From Struthio camelus (Eukaryota > Chordata > Aves > Struthioniformes > Struthionidae), in assembly GCF_040807025.1 (NCBI RefSeq), contig NC_090942.1, forward strand, positions 208,404,640 through 208,468,639: a stretch of 64,000 bases of DNA, read 5' to 3'. The notes beneath the pieces are model-generated. The model was not told the origin of the DNA and made no database searches. It saw nothing but the letters and a program-made list of their open reading frames with translations. A program made the position numbers and the translations under genes. Shown piece by piece: positions 52,307 to 62,816 of this stretch; position 1 is the stretch's first letter, and each line of letters opens with the position of its first letter.

Positions 52307-53889
52307 GTGAGTGTAGATGTGTTTTGAGAGGAGGATTGGACCCAAAACCATACGAAGAGTGGGGAAATACCCACCCCAAGCATTTCAATGACTACTGCTG
52401 CTACTGCTGCTGGCCAGGAAAAAGGACCATAAGGCTGAAACAATAGTGAAACAGGAGGGATCTTGAGGAAGGGGAGGTGGAAGTGCCAGAAGAGGAGAGT
52501 ACCAGGTTAAGGTGCTAAAGGTGCATCTTTGCCCAGTCACAAACATAAGCAGAGTTACTTTCCCTAATTCAATTGCCTTTACAATTTTGCAGCTCCCATT
52601 TCATTGCTTTTATCAATTTGGCTGTTTGGAGCCCATATATAGCGTAACACTGACATGAGGAATACTAATCTCTCTAGAGATGATGTTGAAGCTCAGTATT
52701 TCAGCATGAAGATGAACTTGCATATCTAACAGAGGTCACAAGATTAGCAACTCTTCTCCTGTTAACCAAGAGCATTTCGAATCTTTTATTTCTATAATAC
52801 TTTAACCTCACTAACCAATCTGAATTACTAGCAGATGGTCTTTATCACTGCAATGAATCAGAGCATACTGCCTGGTGAGGAAAGAGGAACAAGTAAGTCA
52901 AAAATGACACTCCTTGGTATTTGCTAGTCCAGAAAAGTAAACTGTGAATGCCAAGGGCAGGAAAAACAGGATCCAAACTTTTCAGCAGATGTCGTAACAG
53001 AGTTACATGCTGAGAAATTAATTTTTAATGACTTGTAAAAATGCTGCAGAAATTTCCCCCTGTCATTTTCACTTTATCCCATAACTATTGTGTTCATTAG
53101 TGTTTAAAGCTGCATGAAAGGGAAGACTGAGTACGCTTTACAGGGGACTCTAGGAGAAAATTTCCTCATCTTTTCCCCATCCCGTTTATTTCAATTGAGA
53201 GCTGAACATCACGTGCTTGTATTACTGCATCTGTAAGTCTTGTGAAAAAGAAGATGGAAATACAGAAGGGTATATGGAGGAGAAGTTAGGTTGAGTGTAA
53301 AGAGAATGACAAAGAGCGGCAGAAAAGGAAATAAGGAAATCCATAGTTATTACTGAAAATTCTCTATTAATGTTATTTGCATAGAGTACAGTTCTGTTAG
53401 CGTGCATGATATATTATGGTATTAGATGAACGAATAAGAAGATGTGTTCAACACATTGAAACTGCCTATTTTGAGAACTTAATAAATCTGAATCACATAA
53501 AATTTCATTTGCATTTGCAAACCATATTTTTTTTGCCAGTTATTTTTTCTGTTTCTTTTTCTGATCAATATTTCACAGTAACGGAAGATCTGCTAATAAC
53601 GTGAGGATATTCATCAGCAAATTTGGACATGAGTCAGAAAATGCAAGGTAAACACATAAGAATCCACTAAAGATAGATTCCAAGTAGACAGCCAACATTT
53701 GGAAAACTAGGTTTTGTTCAAATTTAGTCTTTCTATACTTCAGATGCAGCAATCCATCAAACAAACCACCATTCATACGCAGAATCTATAATGTATGGAA
53801 CTTGAATATTTCTTCAGTGTTACACATAAGCATACTCACCAAACTGTTTTCAAAATACCTGATTTTGATACTTATTATTGATACTAAGG

Positions 53890-54346
53890 CACAGAAACAT
53901 AGAATCACAGAATAATTCAGACCTAGGAGGTCTCTAGTCCTCTAGACCTGTTGCTCAAAGCTGGGTTAGATGTGAGATCAGCCCAGGTTGCTCAGGACCA
54001 TATTCATCCAGGTCTTGAAAACTTCCAGGGAAAAGACACTGCACAACCTCTCTGGGTAAGCTGTGCCACTGCCTGACTGTCCTCATGGGGAAGTTTTTCT
54101 TATAACCAATCTGAACCTCTCTTGTCTCAATTTATTCCTATTGTCTCTCATCCTCCCACTATGCATCGCTATGAAGGTCCCAGCTCTGTCTCCTCATTGA
54201 CTTCCCCATGGGCACTGGGGCTGCTATTAGGTGCCCCTGCCCTGAAGCTTCTTCTGCTCCAGGTTGGACAAGCCCAGCTCCCCCAGCCTCTCCTCACAGA
54301 TTAAGTGCTCCAGCCCCAGCCATCTTGGTGGTCCCTCTTGCTTCAT
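53890..54346 (-). mobile_element. Old CR1 LINE 3' end
   Basis: A minus-strand CR1 3' end starts with CATAGAATCACAGAATAATT. It continues through a 3'UTR and an ORF2 C-terminal region with many substitutions, including the motif GACAAGCCCAGCTCCCCCAG. It is clearly more diverged than the 33.9- and 56.2-kb copies and probably belongs to another subfamily. Confidence 0.85.
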
Positions 54347-56179
54347 GTGAGGGACTGAGTTTTTGAATTAAAAGTACAGAAAACTTTATATTTTATTTCT
54401 TTGTAATAAAAAAGATGGTATGTTGACTTCTATGCCACCCACCTTTATAGCTGAAAACATGCACTCTGCTAGATAACAGTAGGAAATTTTTGATATCACT
54501 TTTAGTGATATTACCAGTAACTCAAACCTTAAATTTAAGCTTACCACTTGCTTGTAACACTTCCTATGAAACTTTATGCATCAGACATCTAGTTTTTCCT
54601 CCTTCTTTTCAAGAGCTTTTGCAATAGAGTTGAGAAACTGTTTTCTTTTTTTTTGAAAAAGCCCAGCTGTATAAACAACGTGAATGTGGTTGACAAGCAA
54701 AAGCCAGGGCTTTAAAAGTCATACTTCCTTTCCTCAGTGTTATAAAAATGTATGTTTTTATCCCTTAAAGTGCTTACAAATCAAAAATTTACAGTAAACT
54801 TCACTTCCGGAGAGTCTTTCCTTCAAACGTTTCTGTGAAGGACAAGTGCTTGTCCTTAGAGTTTGTGATGCCATCTCTTTTTGGTAGTTTTAATGCAATT
54901 TTTTTGATTCATTTGACATTACCCAGAATTATTTGTGTCTTAGTGCATATATGGGAGGCTTTGAATCTGTAAACAAATCTAGAGTTGACAACCGTAGAAA
55001 TCCCAATGGACATTGACTTAGAAGAAAAAAAGGCATCAGGAGTATGATTTAATTAGGCTGTACTTGTAATCGTTGACACATGGAAAGTATCTGGCAATGC
55101 CTTGTCTGATGTAGGTCATTATTTTGTGAGCAGCTGTTACAACTCCCACATTCTTCAGTGCTACATTGGAAAGGATTGATCTCACCTCAAAATCCATATA
55201 ACCTGCCCTCTTCTCGTGCTGGAGCTGTTCTTACAGAATCTCAAATGACAAAAATTTTCATGGGGTTAAGTACTACAGGCTGCTCTATTTTGAAATATTT
55301 GGATTCAGTCATGCTAATAGTTGTTCTGATTTGTTATTATTCAAGAAGCATGGAAGGTATGGTATTCTTAAATGGTGATCAAGGAGAAATTTAACTCAGA
55401 AATTATGAAGAATCCTCATTACTAATAATAAATATGACAACATACATTAGGGAAAAGGGCATGTGGATGAAGGAGAAGGATCTGTGTGTTTCTGTCAGGC
55501 TGCTAGATCTAATTTTCACAAACAATAAATACTCTGAACCAGAAACTTTCAGAGAGAACTTGGAGTTCAAACTCCAATTAGGCATTTAACAGGCAAAATT
55601 TCTGTTTTGTCCAGAAAATTTATTTAAACCCAAAAGCTGCCCAAATTTTTTGAATTAAATATTGAATTGCTATATAAATAAATCATTCAGTAATATTTAT
55701 TTCTTCCTAATACTGATTTTTATTACACCTACACTGAATTATGTCTTTCTATGAACTATGGCTCTCCATTCATACTGGAAATTTTCTTAAGAATTAACAA
55801 TAAAATTGGCATAGCGTATTACTTAAGTGGCAAATTTACAGACAGGGAAAATATTTTGCTATGATGGAAGAACTAAAATTGCAACCTTTTAAAAACACAT
55901 TATGCGTATTTCTGGGTTGACATGAGGAATAAAATGCATCAAAACATACCAGGATCTAATTATAAGTGCTAAAGAGCCACAGTGCTACTGAGGTAGTGTT
56001 TAAATAGATTTTTGTGAGTGTAAATGTAAATACTAACGTTTAAAAAATAGAAATGTAAGGTGTTGGATATCTCAAAAAGCAAATATAGAAAATTAACTTG
56101 TTACCTTTGAACTGAATTCCTGGGTTTTCATTTTCTATTTTTATATTGTTAACCAGCTCCTTCCCATTTAGGAGCAAAA
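54347..56179. other. Intergenic, nothing assigned
   Basis: AT-rich sequence between two CR1 copies. I see no exon or other repeat. Confidence 0.55.
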
Positions 56180-57463
56180 TCACAGAATCACAGAATGGCC
56201 AAGGTTGGAAGGGACCTCTGGAGATCATCTAGTCCAACCTCCCTGCTCAAGCAGGGTCCTCTAGAGCATATTGCCCAGGATCACACCCAGACGGGTTTTG
56301 AATGTCTCCAGCGAAGGAGACTCCACAGCCTCTCTCCACAGCAACCTGTGCCAGTGCTCTGTCACCCTCACAGGAAAGACGTTTTTTCTCAGGTTTAGGT
56401 GGAACTGCCTGTGGTTCAGTTTGTGCCCATTGCCTCTTGTCCCGTCACTGGGCACCACAGAGAAGAGGCTGGCCTCATCCTCTTGACACCCTCCTTTCAG
56501 GTATTTGTAGACATTGATCAGATCGCCTCTCAGTCTTCTTTTCTCCAGGCTAAACAGGCCCAGCTCTCTCAGCCTTTCCTCATAGGAGAGATGCTCCAGT
56601 CCCCTAATCATCTTGGTAGCCTTCCACTGGACTCTCTCCAGGAGCGTCATGTCTCTCTTGTACTGGGGAGGCCTCCCTAGGGCTGAGGAGAGAGGCAGGA
56701 CCCCCTCCCTCCACCTGCTGGCAACACTCTGCCTAATGCAAAACAGGAGACCATTGGCCTTCTTGGCCACAAGGGCACACTGCTGCCTCATGCTTAACTC
56801 GTTGTCCACCAGCACTCCCAGGTCTGTCTCTGCAGAGCTGCTTCCCAGCAGGTCAGCCCCCAGCCTGTACTGCTGCATGGAGTTATTCCTGCCCAGGTGC
56901 AGGACCCTGCACTTGCCTTTGTTGAACTTCAGGAGGTTCCTCTCCACCCAACTCTCCAGCCTGTCCAGGTCTTTCTAAACGACGGCACAGCCTTCCGGTG
57001 TGTCAGCCACTCCCCCCAGTTCAGTAGCATCAGCAAGCTTGCTGAGAGTGCACTCTGTGCCTTCCTCCAGGTCATCGATGAATATATTGAACAAGACTGG
57101 ACCCAGGACTGCCCCCTGGGGGACACTGCTAGCTACAGGCCTCCAACTAGACTGCGCCACTGACCGCAACCCTCTGAGCTCGGACATCCAGCCAGTTCTC
57201 AATCCACCTCACTGTCCACTCATCTAGCCCACACTTCCTGAGTTTACCTATGAGGATGTGATGGGAGACAGTGTCAAAAGCCTTGCTGAAGTCCAGGGAA
57301 ACAACATCCACTGCTCTCCCCTCATCTCCCCAGCCAGTCATTCCGTCAGAGAAGGCTATCAGGTTGGTCAAGCATGATTTCCCTTTGGTGAATGCACGCT
57401 GACTACTCCTGATCACCTTCTTGTCCTCCACATGCTTAGTGAAGACCTCCAGGATGAGCTGTT
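56180..57463 (-). mobile_element. Young CR1 LINE, 5'-truncated, near twin of the 33.9-kb copy
   Basis: This 1.28-kb minus-strand CR1 has two CACAGAAT tail units at 56180-56195 and is cut off within the reverse transcriptase near 57463. It matches 33867-35175 almost base for base. It shares the in-frame TAG next to AVV, the deletion giving LGRPPQYKR, and the active-site change to LADAT. A local rearrangement (CTCTCCACAGCAACC for CTCTGGGCAACC) near 56331 is private to it. Motif A LDFSKAFDTVSH is intact. Different flanks show it is a separate insertion. Confidence 0.95.
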
Positions 57464-57620
57464 CAGCTGTTCAAAATGAGGTTGGCTAGACACAAGCTGA
57501 TTGTTTTCCTAGCTAGCAATAGAGGTAAATGTATATTGCAATTGTTATTCAGTGTAATTTGGAATTTCAGTGCACTGCTGCATCACTGCACTAATACAAA
57601 ATCCTGTGTAACTTCAACTA

Positions 57621-57665
57621 ACTTTAAATAAGTAAACTTCAAATAAGTAATTTCAAATAGGTAAC
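57621..57665. repeat. Short 15-bp tandem repeat, three copies
   Basis: Three imperfect units of the type ACTTCAAATAAGTAA lie end to end at 57621, 57636 and 57651. Confidence 0.85.
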
Positions 57666-58559
57666 CTGTATGGTATATCTAAAAGAACCTGGTCAGAGAG
57701 TATTGGACTGGCAACTGGGTATCACATCTTGCAAAGTACTAAAGTAACCAGAATGAAAAAATAAAATACTTCTACAATCTCAAAACACAGTGACTACAGT
57801 CATTCTTCAAATAATTATCTTTTTTGCAGGTTCCATTATCTATTTCATGAATCAATAAAACTCAGTGACAGCAAATGCTATAGATATCTTCCTCAGACTG
57901 TAATTCAGACTGTGTACAGTAGCGCTATCCTGACTATAGTCAGTAGCATAACAAATGAGCCAGGTCTTGAGGATATTACTGTCTAGTGACATACCACCAC
58001 ATATGTACAAAAAATATCATTAAAAAGGCAACAACTGCCAAGTAATAACTGATAGTTTAGCATCCTGCATTTATCCTAAAGCAGAAAAAGTTGTGGATAG
58101 CTCCTATACTATGGTTAGACCACAACTGGAACACAGGGCTCCTGGGGAACATTCAAGGTGGTTTGAACCCAGCACGAGTTAGTAGCCGCTGTCTTGCATG
58201 GAGCAGCAGGTGGGGGAGAGCTCACTTCTCTGGGGTGGATTTCCCACATCTTCTAAGTTTCTGCCTGGCTAGGAGCTGTTTGGACAGAGAAAACTTAGAT
58301 TTCTGCATCTCTTTGAGGCAACTTCTCTCACGGAGTTTGGCTGTCAGCATTAGTTGGCCGTCAGCTGCCCTAGTTCCCAACTACCTTCGTGCTGTGGAGC
58401 TGCCACCTCACACAGCAGCATAGTGAACCTCTGTGTGATGTGGTGGCTCCTCATTTGTTCAGGCCTCAGCTCTAGAATAAGTCACCTAAATTGAAGTGCC
58501 TATATATGCACTAGCTGGCTAAGTGCTCGTCACAGTCAGTGGTTACCCAGTCATTGCAG

Positions 58560-58720
58560 TCAATGATCCCAGCTGCAAGGAGCTCAATATAGCGCCATAA
58601 AGAGGGTATGTTTTTAACCACTCTGGACTCCATTTATCCATCTGCACAATGGGCCTTAGAATACCTTCCTTCTCCCCAGAGGAAGCTGATCTAAATACGA
58701 TGGCATTGCCCTAGGCACCA
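58560..58720 (+). repeat. Possible MIR-like (CORE-SINE) fragment
   Basis: The order CTCTGGACTCCATTTATCC, ATCTGCACAATGGGCCTTAG, ATACCTTCCTTCTCC parallels the MIR 3' half (ctgtgcctcagtttcc, atctgtaaaatgggg, ataatacctacct). It is old and diverged. The call is from consensus memory. Confidence 0.4.
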
Positions 58721-61700
58721 AACACGTTCCAGATTGAAATATAACTTGCCATAAAAAAATTAACAAATTGACCTATTGACTTTTGTTTATTTTTTTAAGT
58801 GAAGTGTCTGCTGTCTCCATGTCACAGAGCATTTACTATATTCACTGTACAATTCTATTCTGAGCACCAAACCGAGTGCATAAATCAAAACATGACACCT
58901 TTCAATTATTTGTGGTAATGAAATGTATGTTGAAACCATATGGTTGGCATGATTCTTGTTTTCAAATAATTAGTACTTAAATGCTGATTTGGAGCACTTC
59001 ATTACTTCTCATCACTTGTCTCATCTTTCTTCACTGGTTTCTCCTTCAGGGAAAAAGCAGCATGGTTGTTCCAGCCTTGTATGTGCCTGTGAAAATTACC
59101 ATAAATCCAGCTAACTTTACCCATACCCACAAGATGCCAGAATTGCAGAAAATTTGCAGTGCTTGTTGAAATTTTACTATTCAGCAGTTTTGTGGGTTTG
59201 CATGCTTATGAAATGTAACATTTCATGCTTGCTTGTTTGCAATGGGGTCAGCACAAGGCCTATGAACCACTGCTGACTGCTTTTAGCTTCGTTTACATCT
59301 GTCTTCCCAACTTTTAACCCCTTTCTAAAATTCACATAGTTGCATCCCTTGAGCCTGTATAATAAAACATGTTGGATTATGTATATTTGCATGGCCACAG
59401 CTCTCAAAAGAATCAATTGAATGTGCAGAAAGCACAAGATTCAGCCATAGTCCACTCTTGAATGGGTCATTACACAGTCTTTCAGAAATCAATTCTATTT
59501 TAGCGTTTTTATTTACTACCTATGACAAAATAATTACAAACATCCTTCCTTTCTTCTCTTTGTATGTTTTTCTACTCACATACAGAATTTGTTTGAAACA
59601 CTAGACTGTCTTTTCACTTGTTCATTTGTTTTGTTGTCTTATAATAGAAAAAGGCCCATCTTTGCACACCCCTCTTCTTACACAAATCCAATAAGATGTT
59701 TGGAGAAAAGCTGCTCCCATTGTAATTTTTCCCCTATAACTACGTTGTCCAACTATTGAGATATTCCTTGGAAATGCCCTAAAATAATTCTATAAAGGGC
59801 AAAGTTTTCAAAAGAATTTTCATTACAGACTTCAAAGGACTTAAGAGCCTCCCTATCAAAAAATCACAGAAAATAAAAAGTGAAAAATCATGCTTCACTG
59901 TCTAATCTATCATTCTATTAGAGCAAGACAATTCTATTTACTACTTCTTTGACTAGTCTAGCTTTAAATGTTTTGAAGAATGGGGCTCCACATGCTTTTG
60001 GGGTACTATTCTACAGTCTAACACCCCTCTACAATGTCACTTTTGTGCCTAACTAAATAAATACTTTCTGTTTTACATTTATATCATTCAAATATTGCGT
60101 CTGATTATTTGAGCTAACCTTTAACTATAAGATAGCTAAGGTATATCTCTAATAACAACCCTGCAATCGTTTAGGAATAATTTGGGATAATTCTGTCATA
60201 AACATCAATGGACCGATCATATTTTTGCAGGAAAAATTGATTAGAAAATTAGATTCTTTTATTTCAAAAGTAAAGACATCAACATCAGAGCTGCAAAAGA
60301 GTAGTGGTATAAAGGCCAGACAGAATAAAACACTTTTAGTTAAACCTGGAAGACTGCAGTGTTATACAAATGGTGGTATACAATTATTTTCCCTTAGTCA
60401 TGAGAAAGCTAATTTCAGAAAATTTAGAATTCACAGGAATTTTTCTTGTGGAAGTTTAAACTATTCATTGTGCCAGATTGCTGAGACACATCTGCTGCTG
60501 TTCTGCAGAGCAGTGAAACTCATAGCTTCACAGTTATGAAGGAGAAAAGATCTCAGGAAAGTGTTTTTTACAACCACTAAAAGCATGATGAGGCAGAGCC
60601 ACTGGTTCTTAGCTCCACACAAAGCAAGCAAAATTTGTTGTAATCTCTCCTTACCACATAACCTAATACTCAATACTAATGAAAGCAATGTTGCAAATAT
60701 CCATAAAGAAACATTGGAAGGAAAGAAATAAGATGTATGCATAATTATCAGTGTTGCACTAATACGAATGGCTCTATCTGCACTAGCAAGTAGTGCAGTT
60801 TAGCAGGAGTATTAGCAATGTGGATGCAGTGTTCTTCCCACACACCTCAGGGGTGTACAGTGCTTTTTAAGAAGAGAGGATAATTAACAGGCTTTATGAC
60901 ACCATCGCTGAATGCATACAGAAGGTACCAGAGCTGGCAATGGATAACGTAGAAGATAATTTCCAGATGTCTTAACAGATGTTGTCTAGCCCTAACTGGT
61001 ATAACCCCATATTTAGCACTGGCTGGGACAGGCAGTGAGGTAGAAATAACCTAAATACCAAATTCCTCCCAGCTTTATTTGCTTTTGCTATTTGTCATCA
61101 TAAGATAGAAGGCTAATGTTGTTTGAATAACAAATTGAGCTTTTACTCATTGAGCTTCATTGATTCTTGTCTGCTTCCTGTTTTGTCAACAAGGTGATGC
61201 CCACTGCAGTGTGGTGTGTACCAGAAAGCCAGGTGAGGTTTTCCAAACAAGAGTGGTCTCCACAAAACGAAAGGTCGATTCAGCTGAAATAGCACTTCCC
61301 CTTGACATTTGCACTTGTAGGCATGTAATGTGACACAAAACTTAGCAGCAGCTGAGATTGGAGTGACCTTGGGGAGACAGAAATCAACTTTGAGCTTTAA
61401 CAACATCCCTACCTGTCATAATGCTGGATTTATGGCATTCATTCTCCACCTCATAAATCAAAATCACGTATTTCTGCCTTTCAATACACACAGATTCATT
61501 GTCTACCTATAGTTGTTAGAGTGCCCCTCTCACACTAGTAGCTATCTCATTGATCTATGGCTATGCTCCCACCATAAAGCAACTTAAATTCTCATTTTTA
61601 AAGGAAGAACAAATGTATCAGCTGGTCACTTTACATGACCTGGTTTACTAATATCAAAGACATTTTTAAATGGATCATTTTCAAAAATATTTCCTGATTT

Positions 61701-62194
61701 TTAACATTTCTGGTTTTAAGCACATCTCAAGCTGTAATCTATTCTGACGTGTAGGTAGGAAGTCCTTGAAGTAAAATTTATGTTAAAGCTTTACAGTTCT
61801 ATTTCTTTACAGAAACTAGGAAATGTAATATCCTATTATATACTCCATAATGTTATTTTTTACCAGCCAGGCGACACTTATTAATGGCTGAAGTATTTTT
61901 GAACTATTATTACCGGTAAAGATTATTGTTGAATTAGTGTAATTATAGAAAAGTTGCCTTATTTTACTTTAAGAAGTCATAAATCTTGTTACATATTTTT
62001 GTTGCCTATCAAATAATAGAAAAGCAATTATTCTAGCAGAGAAGAAAAGAAATAAGCTAGTGTAAGTTATTGCAAAATAATCAAAAAGAGCAGTTTGTTT
62101 CTATCCATTTCTTCCCACAACCTATATAAATATTCTAAGACCATGTTTATATGAAGATACAGTTTCAGATCCCTCAGTGGGACAACAGATGCCT

Positions 62195-62201
62195 AACCAC
62201 A
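62195..62201 (+). promoter_or_regulatory. MMP13: RUNX (OSE2) site AACCACA
   Basis: AACCACA matches the RUNX2 site known in mammalian MMP13 promoters. It lies 86 bp before the AP-1 site, close to the human spacing of about 88 bp. An inverted TGTGG follows at 62203-62207. Confidence 0.65.
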
Positions 62202-62280
62202 TTGTGGAGGGAAAGAAAAAGTAGCCGTCTAAGCATGTTTACTTTCAATGACAAAGAAGTTCTAACTTGTCCCTCAGTGA

Positions 62281-62287
62281 TGACTCA
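62281..62287 (+). promoter_or_regulatory. MMP13: AP-1 site TGACTCA
   Basis: A perfect TGACTCA (FOS/JUN site) lies 19 bp upstream of the TATA box, as in other inducible collagenase and stromelysin promoters. Confidence 0.8.
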
Positions 62288-62299
62288 CTGACTTAGGAC

Positions 62300-62307
62300 T
62301 ATAAAAG
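62300..62307 (+). promoter_or_regulatory. MMP13: TATA box TATAAAAG
   Basis: TATAAAAG lies 56 bp before the ATG. Transcription should begin near 62328-62332, giving a 5'UTR of about 25 bases. Confidence 0.8.
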
Positions 62308-62355
62308 TAAAGGTAACTGCTCTCTAAAACATCAGAACTTCAGAAATCCAGCACG

Positions 62356-62816
62356 ATGCAATTAAGATTCTCAGCTATTTTCTTTTTCTCACTGGGTTTG
62401 TCATTTTGTGTGACAATTCCTATTCCCCTTGAAGATAGCCATGAATTCACAGAGGAAGATCTTCAGTTTGCAGAGGTACAGTATATAATAATTAATTTGC
62501 ATATTTTATAGTAAGTTGTATAGTTACAATTGTTCATTGGAAACCAGGGTTTTTGCTTCTTTTTGCCTTCTTAGCGCTATCTCAGGACTCACTATGATCT
62601 CCGTCCAAATCCTGCTCGCGTAATGAGAAAGAGTGCCAACACCGTGGCATCTAAACTTCGAGAAATGCAAGCTTTTTTTGGCCTGGAGGTGACAGGAAAA
62701 TTAAATGAAGAAACATATGAGCTGATGCAGCAACCAAGATGTGGTGTCCCAGATGTGGGGGAATATAACTTTTTCCCTAGAAAACTCAAGTGGTCAAAAA
62801 CTAATTTGACATACAG
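62356..62816 (+). CDS. MMP13: Collagenase 3 (matrix metalloproteinase), exons 1-2, 3' partial
   Basis: MMP13 is a secreted zinc endopeptidase that cleaves fibrillar collagen, notably type II, in cartilage and bone. Exon 1 (62356-62475) encodes a hydrophobic signal peptide (about residues 1-19, [15 protein letters not shown] core) and the start of the propeptide, ending [10 protein letters not shown]. Exon 2 (62575-62816) completes most of the prodomain ([20 protein letters not shown]). It carries the cysteine switch PRCGVPD, whose Cys holds the zinc and keeps the enzyme latent, and runs into the catalytic domain at [20 protein letters not shown]. The first intron is only 99 bp. The exon 2 donor (ACAG/GTAAAA, phase 2) is good, but exon 3 is not in the window. 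Closest recall match is human MMP13 ([24 protein letters not shown]); position next to DCUN1D5 supports this. MMP1, MMP8 or an avian-specific collagenase is the main alternative. Confidence 0.88.

Larger units (their letters stand above)
49313..53889. other. Intergenic, with one candidate exon and a GA repeat
   Basis: No known gene is seen. A GA-rich simple repeat lies at 51470-51496, and an open frame bounded by splice-like signals lies at 52095-52306. A stretch near 49440-49560 faintly resembles a tRNA-derived SINE, but not enough to call. Confidence 0.5.
57464..62190. other. Intergenic stretch upstream of MMP13
   Basis: No gene is recognised. It holds a three-copy 15-bp tandem repeat (57621-57665), a MIR-like SINE candidate (58560-58720), and a GC-richer stretch near 58140-58440 of unknown origin. 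Distal MMP13 enhancers could lie here, but nothing in the sequence alone identifies them. Confidence 0.5.

Noticed and set aside
58110-58145. Possible CR1 scrap (frame reading MVRPQLEH, like LVRPHLEY)
   Set aside because: Only about 35 bases match, with no CR1 sequence on either side; too short to call.
58140-58440. GC-richer stretch considered as a solo retroviral LTR
   Set aside because: No TG...CA ends, no target duplication, no primer-binding site or coding remnant could be identified.
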